From: Sporomusa malonica
GTDB taxonomy: Bacteria; Bacillota; Negativicutes; Sporomusales; Sporomusaceae
Reading direction: 5' to 3'
NCBI RefSeq assembly: GCF_900176355.1
Contig: NZ_FWXI01000009.1
Location: 1-64,000, forward strand
DNA length: 64,000 nucleotides
Shown here: one piece after another, positions 25,274 to 34,853 of the stretch
Layout: every line of letters starts with the position of its first letter
Position numbering within the stretch: the first letter of the stretch is position 1
Program-made: the position numbers and the translations under genes
Notes under the pieces: generated by a model
Database searches by the model: none
Told to the model about the DNA's origin: nothing
The model's input: the letters and a program-made list of their open reading frames with translations, nothing else

Positions 25274-27778
25274 CTACTTCGTTTTAGGCCGGACACGGTT
25301 AGTGGGAATAGCGTTCATAGGATCTTCAGGCCAATAGTGTTTCGGGTAGCGACCCATCAAATCTTTTTTTACTTCAAAATAGGTGGTATCCCAAAAATTA
25401 GCTAAATCCCGAGTCACTTGTACTGGCCGCTGCGCCGGGGATAGCAGGTGCAGCGTTAAGCGAACTTTCCCCCAGGCTATGCATGGTGTTTCTTTGAGTC
25501 CGAACATCTCCTGCAGCTTCACAGCAAGTACTGGGCTGTCAGGCTTGCTATAATCTATAGGTATTCGCTGACCACTAGGTACAACAACATGGGTAGGCGC
25601 ATATTCTTCAAGTTTCTGACGCTGTTCCCAGATAAGCAGGCCTTCTAAAATTGCAGCAAGGTTTAGCCGTGCTAGTTCAGCCCGGCTTGTTAAAGCACAA
25701 ACATACGGACCAAGCCAGCTCGCAAGCGTACCAAGCAATGCCTCATCCGAAACATCCGGCCACCCGTCTTCTTCCCAGCAGCGACAAAACAGCAAACGTT
25801 GACGCAATTGACTAGCTGCTCGCGTCCAAGGTAATATTGACAAACCCTCTCTTGCAATCCCGGCAAGTAGTGCTGCGTAAATATCTTCCTGATTGGATTC
25901 AGCACAGAAACTTTCCTTTAAAATCAGCGCTCCTAACCGTTCAACCCTTCTAGTTCGTACTGCTTGAGCAGCCGCATCCCAGGCAACAGTAGTTTCCTCA
26001 ATGATCTGTTGCCCCAGATAGCGCCTTACCTGTTCAAAGCCTACTGGTGCAGCAAGAAAAACACGGCTTTCACTTCCCTGACCATCAAGGTCAGCAGCCA
26101 CTATATAAGGACTATACGCTAGTGGCTGGGATTCAGCCATAATAACACCACGTCCATTCTCTAGCAAAAATCTGCCGATTCCCCGCTGCTGCCCAATTCT
26201 GTCAGGATAGGCCAGAGCTAGCACTAACCCACAGTCTTCAATGTCGTCCTGGGGATTAAGAGGAATGCCGAAATCCTGTTTGAGGCGATCTCCCTCGGCC
26301 TTAATCCGCCGGCATGAACCTATATCCACACCTTGAGGCAATAACCATTCCAGCCCACTCCCTCCCGGCTTTAACTTGCGGATAGTTTCAACCCGCAGAC
26401 GTAAATCATTATCTGGGCCTTTGAAGAAATCCCTCTCGCTGAGAATAGCGGCAAGCTCGCACGCCAGACCGGCGAAGCCTATCTCTACGGCTTTAAGTAC
26501 CATGTGAGCTAAACGCGGATGCAGCCCTGTCTGGGTCATCTGCCGCCCATGGGCAGTAATAACACCATTCGCTTCTACTGCCCCCAACTTGCCCAACAGG
26601 TCACGTGCATTACCAAACGCTGCTTCAGGCGGTGGATCTAACCACCGGAGCTGACTCAGGCTAGTAACTCCCCAGGCGGCCAGCTCCAGTGCAAGCGACG
26701 CTAAATCAGCAGCCATAATCTCCGGCATAGTTTCAGGTTCAAGATACATATCATCCAGCTTAGTCCAAAGGCGAAAACAGATACCAGGCCCCAAACGTCC
26801 GGCTCGGCCGCGACGCTGGTCGGCAGCCGCCTTAGATACACGCAGAGTCTCCAAGTGGGTCAATCCAGTTCGCGGTGAATAGCGAGGCACACGCATCAGG
26901 CCGCTATCAATGACTGTGCGAACACCTTCGACCGTAAGACTTGTCTCGGCAATAGACGTAGCCAACACAACTTTACGTTCCCCGGGCGGACTAGGTAAAA
27001 TGGCTATATCTTGCGCTGCTGCCGTTAGGTTTCCATAGAGTAGTGCAACTCGCGCATACTGCGCTATGCCAGCTTCAATCAGTCCCGCATGCACTCGGCG
27101 GATTTCGCCGGCACCAGGCAAAAATACCAGTATATCACCTTCACTGCCTGTAAGAGCGCTAAAAATGGCTTGCACAACGCCAGCCTCAATACGACCGTCA
27201 AGCCGCCGTTCAAGGTAATGCGTAGTAACAGGAAAAACTTGTCCACTACCGCAAATTACGGGAGCATCCCCAAGGATATCTGCCACAGCTTTCGCCTCAA
27301 GTGTTGCCGACATGACTAACAGTCGCAAGTCCTCTCGCAAAACGGCCTGCGACTCTAAAGCCAACGCCAAACCAAGGTCCGCGTGCAGGCTTCGCTCATG
27401 GAACTCGTCGAAAATTATTAATCCTACACCTTCGAGAGCTTGGTCAGTCTGAAGCATCCGGGTAAGTATGCCTTCCGTAATTACCTCAATGCGTGTTTTA
27501 GGGCCAATACGAGTATCTAACCTAACCCTGTACCCCACAGTTTCTCCTACTTGTTCACCTAATAACTGTGCCATGTAACGGGCAGCAGCCCGTGCCGCCA
27601 GGCGACGGGGTTCGAGCATCAAGATACGTTGCCCTTTGAGCCAGGCTTCATTCATAAACGCCAAGGGTATACGTGTTGTTTTACCTGAACCAGGCGGCGC
27701 TACAAGTACAGCGTTAACACGTGAACTAAGCGCCGCCTTAAGCTCAGGCAATATGTCTTCAATCGGAAGCCTATTCAT
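25274..27778 (-). CDS. hrpB: ATP-dependent helicase HrpB
   Basis: An 834-residue DEAH-type superfamily 2 helicase of the HrpB group. Walker A (PPGSGKTTRIP) is at about residues 28-38, Walker B DEFH at 124-127, and motif VI QRRGRAGR lies near 320. The conserved C-terminal HrpB region (about 480-834) ends in RYPKHYWPEDP. The cellular role is not settled; RNA metabolism is usually assumed. The gene stands alone, with tRNA genes upstream in the same direction of reading along the map. Confidence 0.93.
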   Translation of the reverse strand: MNRLPIEDILPELKAALSSRVNAVLVAPPGSGKTTRIPLAFMNEAWLKGQRILMLEPRRLAARAAARYMAQLLGEQVGETVGYRVRLDTRIGPKTRIEVITEGILTRMLQTDQALEGVGLIIFDEFHERSLHADLGLALALESQAVLREDLRLLVMSATLEAKAVADILGDAPVICGSGQVFPVTTHYLERRLDGRIEAGVVQAIFSALTGSEGDILVFLPGAGEIRRVHAGLIEAGIAQYARVALLYGNLTAAAQDIAILPSPPGERKVVLATSIAETSLTVEGVRTVIDSGLMRVPRYSPRTGLTHLETLRVSKAAADQRRGRAGRLGPGICFRLWTKLDDMYLEPETMPEIMAADLASLALELAAWGVTSLSQLRWLDPPPEAAFGNARDLLGKLGAVEANGVITAHGRQMTQTGLHPRLAHMVLKAVEIGFAGLACELAAILSERDFFKGPDNDLRLRVETIRKLKPGGSGLEWLLPQGVDIGSCRRIKAEGDRLKQDFGIPLNPQDDIEDCGLVLALAYPDRIGQQRGIGRFLLENGRGVIMAESQPLAYSPYIVAADLDGQGSESRVFLAAPVGFEQVRRYLGQQIIEETTVAWDAAAQAVRTRRVERLGALILKESFCAESNQEDIYAALLAGIAREGLSILPWTRAASQLRQRLLFCRCWEEDGWPDVSDEALLGTLASWLGPYVCALTSRAELARLNLAAILEGLLIWEQRQKLEEYAPTHVVVPSGQRIPIDYSKPDSPVLAVKLQEMFGLKETPCIAWGKVRLTLHLLSPAQRPVQVTRDLANFWDTTYFEVKKDLMGRYPKHYWPEDPMNAIPTNRVRPKTK

Positions 27779-27838
27779 TTCTCACCTCATAAAGCAGTAG
27801 AGTATCATATCATTTGGTATTATTATACCGGAAAAACT

Positions 27839-27873
27839 ACACCGTACAAACCACGCTCGCGGCTGTACGGTGT
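27839..27873 (-). terminator. Terminator after the beta-barrel gene
   Basis: ACACCGTACA/TGTACGGTGT stem followed by AGTTTTTC on the minus strand, directly after the stop codon at 27889. Confidence 0.78.
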
Positions 27874-27888
27874 AAAAAATATTGTTGA

Positions 27889-28548
27889 TTATAGCTTAGA
27901 TGATACTACACAGCTAATACCTTTAAGTTTATAGTCTTCTTGTGCGCCTACCGGACTACCGATAGGTCTTAGGTCAACATCTCTAAACTCTCGCTCGGCA
28001 TAAGAAACATTGAAATATGTATCTTGTCCAATTTTATAGCTAATGCCTGCTTCCCAGAATAGACTCTCTTTACCGGCAATATAAGCAGCAAAAAGAGAAT
28101 ACTTGTCATCAAGTTTTTTAGAACCAACTACCCCAAAATGCATACCAGAAACCTTTGCTTCATTAACAAATGTATTATACGATACTTTATTTTGCAGCCA
28201 ACCAGTAACCACCGAGATTTCAGGGGTTACCCTATACAGGAAATTAATTTCATGCAAGTCGGAAATGCCGTGAACTGTATGCCCCATACCGCTAAATTCT
28301 TCTGATACAAAATGTCCACCTTTATACTGAAGCGCAAGATTATCTCCTAATCCAGCAGCCACAGCATATTTGAAGCCGGATTTTCCATCCACTGAATCGT
28401 TTATTGCACCTTTTCCATTAAAAGTAGAATTCAAAGTACTGCCAAGCTCAACAGTTACCGCACCTGGCGTATAATCAACAGACGGTGAAGCAAATGCCAC
28501 TGTTCCTGCGAAAACTAATCCTAAGGTTGCTGCTAATATTCTCTTCAA
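27889..28548 (-). CDS. Outer-membrane beta-barrel protein, putative (YfaZ/porin-like)
   Basis: A 219-residue secreted protein with a signal peptide (MKRILAATLGLVFAGTVAFA, cleaved near residue 20) and alternating polar/hydrophobic strands rich in Gly, Tyr and Ser (FKYAVAAGLGDNLALQYKG), as in small outer-membrane barrels. TTG at 28548 is chosen because AGGGGGAAG lies 6 bases upstream and the signal peptide starts there; a longer frame to an ATG at 28623 adds a non-signal-like extension. The C-terminal residue is Leu rather than Phe. An outer-membrane protein in a Firmicutes gene background is the best sign of a diderm Negativicute. The ligand is unknown. Confidence 0.68.
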   Translation of the reverse strand: MKRILAATLGLVFAGTVAFASPSVDYTPGAVTVELGSTLNSTFNGKGAINDSVDGKSGFKYAVAAGLGDNLALQYKGGHFVSEEFSGMGHTVHGISDLHEINFLYRVTPEISVVTGWLQNKVSYNTFVNEAKVSGMHFGVVGSKKLDDKYSLFAAYIAGKESLFWEAGISYKIGQDTYFNVSYAEREFRDVDLRPIGSPVGAQEDYKLKGISCVVSSKL

Positions 28549-28658
28549 GTAAAACTTCCCCCTTTTGACTTTAAAAGCTGGATATATCACCTGGTTATTA
28601 TATCCACTACTATATAATAACACAAAACTATCAGATGTAAATTGGAGACTAGACAGTC

Positions 28659-28695
28659 AAACGCCTGATTTGCCAAAATGGCAAATCAGGCGTTT
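28659..28695. terminator. Bidirectional terminator after mglC
   Basis: Near-perfect stem (arms AAACGCCTGATTTGCCA and complement, three- to four-base loop), with a strong T-run on the plus side and a short one on the minus side. It lies downstream of the mglBAC operon. Confidence 0.75.
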
Positions 28696-28709
28696 CTTTT
28701 TTTGCTTAT

Positions 28710-29729
28710 TTACTTCTTCGCCAAATATTTACGGATATCAAACGCTACCGCAGCGACGATGATTAAGCCTTTGATAATAAGCTGCCAATACGGGTTCATA
28801 CCAATAAAAGTCAATCCATAGTTAATGACCCCGAAGATGAGCACACCTGCCAGAATCCCAGGCACTGTACCTATACCACCAGCAGTTGAGACGCCACCGA
28901 CAACACAGGCCGCAATGGCATCAAGCTCGTACATGTTGCCGTAGTTATTGGTTGCGCCGCCAGTACGTGCAGCTTCAAGAACACCAGCCAATCCGTATAG
29001 AGCACCGGCAATTGAATACAAAATAAGCAAGTTAAGCCCAACATTAATGCCAGATACTACAGCAGCATTCACATTGCCACCGATAGCATACATATTTTTA
29101 CCCAATCTGGTTTTGTTAAATATAACCCAAACAATAAAAGATATTAAGATAGCTATAATAACAATGTACGGTATAGAGTATGGCCCTGTACCTAAGGCTC
29201 CTGAACCAATCTCAGTGAAATCAGGACGAAGTCCGCCAATTGGTTGTGACTCGTTAGGCTTCATATCAAAGTAAATAGAGTTCACTCCATAAACAATAAC
29301 CATGGTGCCTAATGTAGCGATAAATGGCGGGACACTTAACTTCGCAACGATAAATCCGTTAATTACACCGACAACAAGCCCTGCAAGTACGGCTAGCAAA
29401 ATAGGCAGCCATAATGGCAGGTCAGGTATATCCGGATAAAACCGGCGTGAATAGTCGGCTACTTGCAGCATAGAGGCGGACAGTACCGCTGTTAAACCAA
29501 TAACACGGCCTGTTGACAGGTCAACACCGCCGGTAATCAAAACAAACGCTGCACCTAGAGCAATAATTACCCTAGTAGACGATTGGAGCAAAATATCGCG
29601 CATGGTAGTGACTGATAGAAAGCGCGGGTCGTACACAGCAATGGCAACCGTCAGGACAAAAAGCACAACATAGATAGCGTTCTGCATAAAAAAGTCTTGT
29701 ATCTTTTTTGCATCAAAATTCACTGCCAT
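28710..29729 (-). CDS. mglC: Galactose/methyl-galactoside ABC transporter permease
   Basis: A 339-residue RbsC/MglC-type permease with 8-10 hydrophobic helices. Conserved segments include ITGGVDLSTGRVIGLTAV and AIAACVVGGVSTAGGIGTVPG. It forms the membrane channel for the sugar ABC importer and is the third gene of mglBAC (12 bases after mglA). Specificity for galactose is inferred from the adjacent gal operon and from the binding-protein type. Confidence 0.92.
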   Translation of the reverse strand: MAVNFDAKKIQDFFMQNAIYVVLFVLTVAIAVYDPRFLSVTTMRDILLQSSTRVIIALGAAFVLITGGVDLSTGRVIGLTAVLSASMLQVADYSRRFYPDIPDLPLWLPILLAVLAGLVVGVINGFIVAKLSVPPFIATLGTMVIVYGVNSIYFDMKPNESQPIGGLRPDFTEIGSGALGTGPYSIPYIVIIAILISFIVWVIFNKTRLGKNMYAIGGNVNAAVVSGINVGLNLLILYSIAGALYGLAGVLEAARTGGATNNYGNMYELDAIAACVVGGVSTAGGIGTVPGILAGVLIFGVINYGLTFIGMNPYWQLIIKGLIIVAAVAFDIRKYLAKK

Positions 29730-29740
29730 AACCTCCTTGT

Positions 29741-31258
29741 TTATACCATTCGCAGGGTAGCGAGGCGCATGATTTCTTCTTCTGTCGCATTCTTACTGTC
29801 AACAATACCAGTAACCCGGCCTTCACACATAACCATAATACGGTCAGACATTCCTAAGAGCTCAGGCATTTCAGATGTAATCATAATAATGCTTTTTCCC
29901 TGCTTTGCAAGCTCAGCAATGATGGTATATATCTCAAACTTTGCCCCAACATCAATACCGCGCGTTGGCTCATCAAGAAGCAATATCTCAGGTTCAGTTA
30001 ATAGCCATCTGGCTAGCAAAACTTTTTGCTGATTACCGCCTGACAGATTTTTGATCAATGTTTTGACTGACGGAGTTTTTACCCGCAGTTTTTCAATACT
30101 TTCTATGGCATCTTTTTTCCGCCAAGCATCGTTCAGCATAAAATATCGTGTTTCATACTTGGCTTGCTTAGCGATAGCCGTATTTTCTAAAACAGATAAT
30201 ACCGGAAATATCCCCGTGGCCCGTCGTTCTTCTGTCAGCAAAGCCATTTTGTACTTCTTGGCATCAGCCGCAGATCTAATCTTTACTTCTTTGCCTTTTA
30301 TATGGAATCTGCCTGAAGCCAGTGAGCGCAGCCCAAACAGTGCCTCGATCAGTTCAGTGCGCTGGGCACCAACCAATCCACCTACGCCAAGAACTTCTCC
30401 TTTTTTTAATTCGAAACTGACATTTTTAAAAGATTTCGGTAACCGCGAAGTAGCATCCTCTACTTTTAGCACTACCTCCCCCGGCACGTTGCTTCGTTCT
30501 GGAAAGCGCTGTGTAAGGTCACGGCCTACCATTTTAGAAATAATCATGTCAGTGGTCAATTCTACGGCTGGCCAGGTGCCGATTTTCTTTCCGTCTCGCA
30601 TAATGGTTACTTCATCCGATATTTCCAGGATTTCCTCCATTTTGTGCGATATATAAATAATCGCTACTCCTCTTTTCTGCAAGTCACGAATGATTTTAAA
30701 CAACTGCTCTACTTCATTTCCGGTCAGAGACGATGTAGGCTCATCCATTACAATGACTTTCGCGTTAAAGGAGACGGCTTTTGCAATTTCAATTGACTGG
30801 ATTTTGGAGACAGACATGCTGCCAACAAGTGCTGTCGGCTTTATATCCATTTCAAGTTCTTTGAAGAGTGCCTCAGTATCCTTAAACATCTTAGTTTCAT
30901 CAATAAACTGGAACGGTCCAAACCCTTTTACAGGAAACCGCCCAAGCCAGATGTTTTCCATGACATTCCGGTGCGGAACCGGATGTAATTCTTGGTGGAT
31001 CATAGAAATCCCATTATTAAGTGCATCTTTAGAGCTATTAATATCTACTTTTTTACCATTCAGGAATATCTCGCCAGAGTCAGGTTTGTAAATCCCGAAT
31101 AGGCATTTCATCAATGTCGATTTGCCTGCACCATTTTCCCCCATAAGGGCATGTACCTTACCGGCCTGCACCTTTAGTGTAACATCGTCAAGCGCTTTTA
31201 CGCCGGGAAATTCTTTCGAGATGTTATTCATTTCGAGTAAAACCGGAGTCTCGGTCAT
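29741..31258 (-). CDS. mglA: Galactose/methyl-galactoside ABC transporter ATP-binding protein
   Basis: A 505-residue ATPase with two fused ABC domains, typical of sugar importers in the RbsA/MglA class. Walker A GENGAGKST lies near residue 39, the second half has degenerate Walker A (GLVGAQRTE) as is usual, and the signature LSGGNQQKV is in the C-terminal half. It powers MglC. mglB lies upstream across a strong hairpin. Confidence 0.94.
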   Translation of the reverse strand: MTETPVLLEMNNISKEFPGVKALDDVTLKVQAGKVHALMGENGAGKSTLMKCLFGIYKPDSGEIFLNGKKVDINSSKDALNNGISMIHQELHPVPHRNVMENIWLGRFPVKGFGPFQFIDETKMFKDTEALFKELEMDIKPTALVGSMSVSKIQSIEIAKAVSFNAKVIVMDEPTSSLTGNEVEQLFKIIRDLQKRGVAIIYISHKMEEILEISDEVTIMRDGKKIGTWPAVELTTDMIISKMVGRDLTQRFPERSNVPGEVVLKVEDATSRLPKSFKNVSFELKKGEVLGVGGLVGAQRTELIEALFGLRSLASGRFHIKGKEVKIRSAADAKKYKMALLTEERRATGIFPVLSVLENTAIAKQAKYETRYFMLNDAWRKKDAIESIEKLRVKTPSVKTLIKNLSGGNQQKVLLARWLLTEPEILLLDEPTRGIDVGAKFEIYTIIAELAKQGKSIIMITSEMPELLGMSDRIMVMCEGRVTGIVDSKNATEEEIMRLATLRMV

Positions 31259-31302
31259 TATAGCGCCTCTCTTCCCATGGCTTGTTTACTTAAATTAATT
31301 AA

Positions 31303-31330
31303 GGGGGCAAGGCAAATACACCTTGCCCCC
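31303..31330 (-). promoter_or_regulatory. mglB-mglA intercistronic hairpin
   Basis: GGGGGCAAGG/CCTTGCCCCC perfect 10-bp stem with 8-base loop lies between the mglB stop and mglA start. Hairpins here usually stabilise the binding-protein message or cause partial termination, giving more MglB than MglA/C. Confidence 0.7.
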
Positions 31331-31347
31331 GTGTTGCAGCAAGACAA

Positions 31348-32382
31348 TTATTTGGCTTCGTTAGCGTTTTCTTTAGTGATTTTCTTATAAGCAACCCAAA
31401 CATACTTACCATCAACAATATCAAAGCCGGTGTTGTCTTTACTTGGAGTTTGGCCTTGAGCCAATACATGGGCGATATTGAAGGTAGCTTTACCTTGATT
31501 GTTGGCATCGTTAAGAACAGTACCCAAGAGTGTGCCGTCTTCAAGAGCTTTAAGGGCTGGGGCAGTAGCGTCTACACCGACAACAGGCATAAATTTGCCA
31601 TCCTTAAAGTATCCTTTTGCTTTAAGGGCTTCGATAGCGCCTAGGGCCATATCGTCATTGTTAGCAAATACGGCTTCAATTTTGTCGCCATTGGCAGCAA
31701 GGAATGCGGCCATTTTTTCCTGACCCTTTACACGATCCCACATACCGGTATCTTCAGCAACTTTTTGAACCTTGATGCCAGCATCTTCAACAGCTTTTAC
31801 TGAGAACTTAGTGCGAAGTTCAGCATCCTGATGGCCAGGCTCGCCTTTCAACATAACATACTGCAGTACTCCGTCTTTATTTTTGTCCATTTCAGGATGT
31901 GCTTTCCAGTAATCAACAATAAGCTTGCCCGAGATAGTACCTGATTCCTCTGCTTTAGCGCCTACATAGTATACTTTGTCCCATTTCTTCATATCTTCCG
32001 GCAACGGTTCGCGATTGAAGAAAACAACAGGAGTATTTGCTTTTTTAGCTTTATCAATAATTACGCTGGCAGCTGTACGGTCAACAGGGTTAATGGCAAG
32101 CGCATTTACTTTCTTGGTAACGAAAAGGTCTACCTTGTCATTTTGGGTCGGCTGAGAGTTTTGGCTGTCAACAATGTCAACTTGTGCTTTACCTTCTGCC
32201 GCTTTGGAAATGGCGTTACGAACACCAGTCATAAAGGTATCGTCAAATTTGTAAATAGCTACGCCAATAACGGATTTAGCCTTGTCCCCCGCCGGAGCAG
32301 CTTGCTGCGAGCCGCCGCAGCCAGCTACCATCAGACTTGCAAGCAATGTGGAAACGATGAGCCCTTTCATGTACCTTTTCAC
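31348..32382 (-). CDS. mglB: Galactose/glucose-binding lipoprotein
   Basis: A 344-residue periplasmic binding protein anchored as a lipoprotein: signal peptide and lipobox VAGC with Cys22. The body is Peripla_BP type I, with NDKVDLFVTKKVNALAINPVD and NNDDMALGAIEALKAKG as in galactose/glucose-binding proteins, including a DQN-like calcium-site region (DANNQGK). First gene of mglBAC. A good promoter lies at 32536-32564. Confidence 0.9.
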   Translation of the reverse strand: MKRYMKGLIVSTLLASLMVAGCGGSQQAAPAGDKAKSVIGVAIYKFDDTFMTGVRNAISKAAEGKAQVDIVDSQNSQPTQNDKVDLFVTKKVNALAINPVDRTAASVIIDKAKKANTPVVFFNREPLPEDMKKWDKVYYVGAKAEESGTISGKLIVDYWKAHPEMDKNKDGVLQYVMLKGEPGHQDAELRTKFSVKAVEDAGIKVQKVAEDTGMWDRVKGQEKMAAFLAANGDKIEAVFANNDDMALGAIEALKAKGYFKDGKFMPVVGVDATAPALKALEDGTLLGTVLNDANNQGKATFNIAHVLAQGQTPSKDNTGFDIVDGKYVWVAYKKITKENANEAK

Positions 32383-32493
32383 TAAAAAACCCCCTTATTT
32401 TTTTTGGATCAGATCTATTATAAAGTAGCGATATCAGCCAGTTATCCCTACTCTACAATCGCAGTACTAAAATTCGCCTTATGGAAATTTATA

Positions 32494-32517
32494 ATATTTA
32501 CCATTTACACCAAATAT
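32494..32517. promoter_or_regulatory. Possible ROK-regulator operator upstream of mglB
   Basis: An AT-rich inverted repeat ATATTT-N12-AAATAT with internal ACC repeats lies between the mgl promoter and start codon. ROK repressors of sugar regulons bind AT-rich palindromes. Weak evidence. Confidence 0.3.
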
Positions 32518-32535
32518 ATGCAATTCCCCAGCATT

Positions 32536-32564
32536 ATAGTATAACTACCAAAAGATTCTGTCAA
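32536..32564 (-). promoter_or_regulatory. Promoter of mglBAC
   Basis: On the minus strand TTGACA (32559-32564), 17-base spacer, TACTAT (32536-32541). This is a near-consensus vegetative promoter about 155 bases upstream of mglB. Confidence 0.7.
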
Positions 32565-32584
32565 TACATTTCTGACAAGACCTC

Positions 32585-32673
32585 TAAAGAAAACACGGCT
32601 TGCGCCGAGCCTTGGCGAAAGCGGAAGCCGATGTTGCCCTTATCCAGACGGAAAGTTATACTTTCTAACAGGA
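32585..32673 (+). repeat. 90-bp interspersed structured repeat, copy B
   Basis: Copy of the element at 402-491. It ends CAGGA directly before the last base pairs of the ROK gene: the ROK stop codon (minus strand, 32674-32676) abuts the repeat edge. It lacks one T relative to copy A (GCCTTGGCG versus GCCTTTGGCG). Confidence 0.85.
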
Positions 32674-33870
32674 CTAGCTAAGACCGGTGATCTTCCCGAC
32701 TAGTTCTGAGAATACCATATCGGCTGCACCCTTCATGGTGTTTTCACTTGTTTGGGTAGAATATTTTATTTCAAGCACACTGCTGCAACTCTCAAACGAT
32801 TTGCAGGCTACAGTGTCCCAAACGGTCTTTTCGATATATTGGCTCGCTTTGGCTAATCCACCGCCAATAACCACAAGCTCGGGATTAAAAACATTGACTA
32901 AATTAGCAATGCCAATACCCAGATAACCGGCAACACGACTAAGCATACCTATCGCCAAATCGTCGCCTAAATCAGCGGCAAAGTAGATATTTTCTGGAGT
33001 GACCGCATCCAAATCACCGTTCACCATATCTACAATTAGCGATGTCTGCCCGCATCGTATGGCATCTACCACCAGATCTGTCAATGCCGTCTCTGAAGCC
33101 ATGGCCTCCATGCAGCCAAAATTACCACAACTGCACAGCCGGCCAGCAATATCAATAACAGTATGGCCAACTTCTCCGGCACTGCCATTAACACCCCGGT
33201 AGAGGGAACCGTTAAACATAATACCCCCGCCAATACCATGGCCGACTTTGAGCAAAACCATGTTGTTCGCATCTTTAGCTACCCCAAAATAATATTCGCC
33301 GTAGGCCAGGACATGAGAATCGTTCTCGATAAAGGCGGGCAGCCGCGTCTTTTCTTCAATAATATATTTTAGTGGTACGTTCTTCCAGCCAATATTGGGC
33401 GCAAATACCGAGATACCCTCTTGCGTCCTGACCGGACCACGTATAACAACCCCGACTGCCAATGGGGGAGTAGTGGCTGCCTTGCGGCACTGATCAATCA
33501 CTTCCAGTATTTGCTCAAGTACAGCCTCATGACTCAGGCCTCTGATACTGACTGTCTGCTCAAAATGCACGTTATAAGCTGTATCAACTACATAACCAAT
33601 CATTTTAAATGAACGAATATGAATAATGATTACCTGCCCGGCAGCTGGATTAATCTTTAAAAGCAGCGGACGCCGCCCACCTCTTGATGCACCTATCATA
33701 TAGTCACTGACAAGCCCGGCTTCCAATAGTTTATTGGTAATATTAGTTACGGTAGGAGGAGTCAGCCCTGTTAGTCTGGCAATATCAGCCCTGGATAACG
33801 GCCCATTCCGCCTGATTATGTTCAAGATTTGCCCATCATTGGGGCTCTGTACAGACATATTTTTCATCAA
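32674..33870 (-). CDS. ROK-family transcriptional regulator (gal/mgl)
   Basis: A 398-residue NagC/XylR-type repressor: N-terminal winged helix (RNGPLSRADIARLTGLTPPTVTNI, about 18-41) and a sugar kinase-like ROK domain. The zinc motif is visible as GHTVIDIAGRLCSCGNFGC. It is the last gene of galT-galK-galM-galE-ROK, overlapping galE by four bases, and faces mglBAC downstream, so it very probably controls galactose genes. Effector is inferred from context. Confidence 0.9.
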   Translation of the reverse strand: MMKNMSVQSPNDGQILNIIRRNGPLSRADIARLTGLTPPTVTNITNKLLEAGLVSDYMIGASRGGRRPLLLKINPAAGQVIIIHIRSFKMIGYVVDTAYNVHFEQTVSIRGLSHEAVLEQILEVIDQCRKAATTPPLAVGVVIRGPVRTQEGISVFAPNIGWKNVPLKYIIEEKTRLPAFIENDSHVLAYGEYYFGVAKDANNMVLLKVGHGIGGGIMFNGSLYRGVNGSAGEVGHTVIDIAGRLCSCGNFGCMEAMASETALTDLVVDAIRCGQTSLIVDMVNGDLDAVTPENIYFAADLGDDLAIGMLSRVAGYLGIGIANLVNVFNPELVVIGGGLAKASQYIEKTVWDTVACKSFESCSSVLEIKYSTQTSENTMKGAADMVFSELVGKITGLS

Positions 33871-34853
33871 CCGGCAAATCCGTCAGGATTTTTCTTATGC
33901 CAGTGGCAAGCGGTGTCGATTATATTTTTAATGTCAGTGTATTCACTTTGCCAGCCCAAATCCTGACGGATTTTATCCGAACTGGCAACTAGTACAGCAG
34001 GATCTCCAGCCCGCCGGGGGGCTATTTCTTTAGGAGCTGTTAAGCCGGTTACCGCTTCTGCTGCCTCGATAATTTCTTTAACAGTGAAGCCGCTGCCATT
34101 ACCAAGATTATATACGTCAGATTCGTGACCGTTATACAGGGCCTTTAGAGCTAGCACATGGGCTTGACCTAAATCGTTCACGTGGATGTAATCCCGCACG
34201 CAGGTACCATCCTTGGTAGGATAATCATCGCCAAAAATCTTAAGTGTATCAGTTTTTCCCAGACAAGCCTTGAGAATCAGCGGGATTAAGTGTGTTTCCG
34301 GCTGGTGATCTTCACCAATGTCACCGGCTGCATCAGCGCCGCACGCATTAAAATAGCGCAGAGCAATGTATTTAAGACCATAACTACGTGAATAATCGGC
34401 CATAGCGTTTTCCATAATAAGCTTGGTCCGGCCATAAACGTTAGTCGGGTTTTTCAGCACATTTTCTGTGATGGGTGAGGTTTCAGGTTCACCATACACA
34501 GCCGCCGTTGACGAAAACACCAGCTTATTAACACCGTTTGCCAACATAACATCTAGGAGATTCAACGTTCCAACGACATTATTATGGTAGTAGTCCTGAG
34601 GCTTGATCATCGAAACACCCACCAGGCTATAGGCCGCAAAATGAACAACAGAACTAATATCATAACGCCTAATGGTGTCGGCAAGCAAAGTACTATCAAA
34701 AATGTCGCCTTCAACAAATATGCTGCTCTTTACAGCATTCCGGTGACCTGTAACCAGATTGTCGTATACTACTACTTTACCGCCTGTCTTTTCCAATAAT
34801 CGCACCGTATGCGAGCCTATATAGCCCGCACCGCCAGTTACTAAAATATTCAT
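33867..34853 (-). CDS. galE: UDP-glucose 4-epimerase
   Basis: A 328-residue short-chain dehydrogenase fold epimerase. The NAD motif GGAGYIGSH is at 7-15; catalytic Ser115-Thr116 and Tyr140-x3-Lys144 (YGRTK) are present. It interconverts UDP-galactose and UDP-glucose, completing the Leloir cycle. Start and stop overlap the neighbouring gal genes by four bases each. Confidence 0.96.
   Translation of the reverse strand: MNILVTGGAGYIGSHTVRLLEKTGGKVVVYDNLVTGHRNAVKSSIFVEGDIFDSTLLADTIRRYDISSVVHFAAYSLVGVSMIKPQDYYHNNVVGTLNLLDVMLANGVNKLVFSSTAAVYGEPETSPITENVLKNPTNVYGRTKLIMENAMADYSRSYGLKYIALRYFNACGADAAGDIGEDHQPETHLIPLILKACLGKTDTLKIFGDDYPTKDGTCVRDYIHVNDLGQAHVLALKALYNGHESDVYNLGNGSGFTVKEIIEAAEAVTGLTAPKEIAPRRAGDPAVLVASSDKIRQDLGWQSEYTDIKNIIDTACHWHKKNPDGFAG

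Noticed and set aside
30051..30656. Open frame of 201 codons on the plus strand inside mglA
   Set aside because: Antisense shadow of the ABC ATPase gene.
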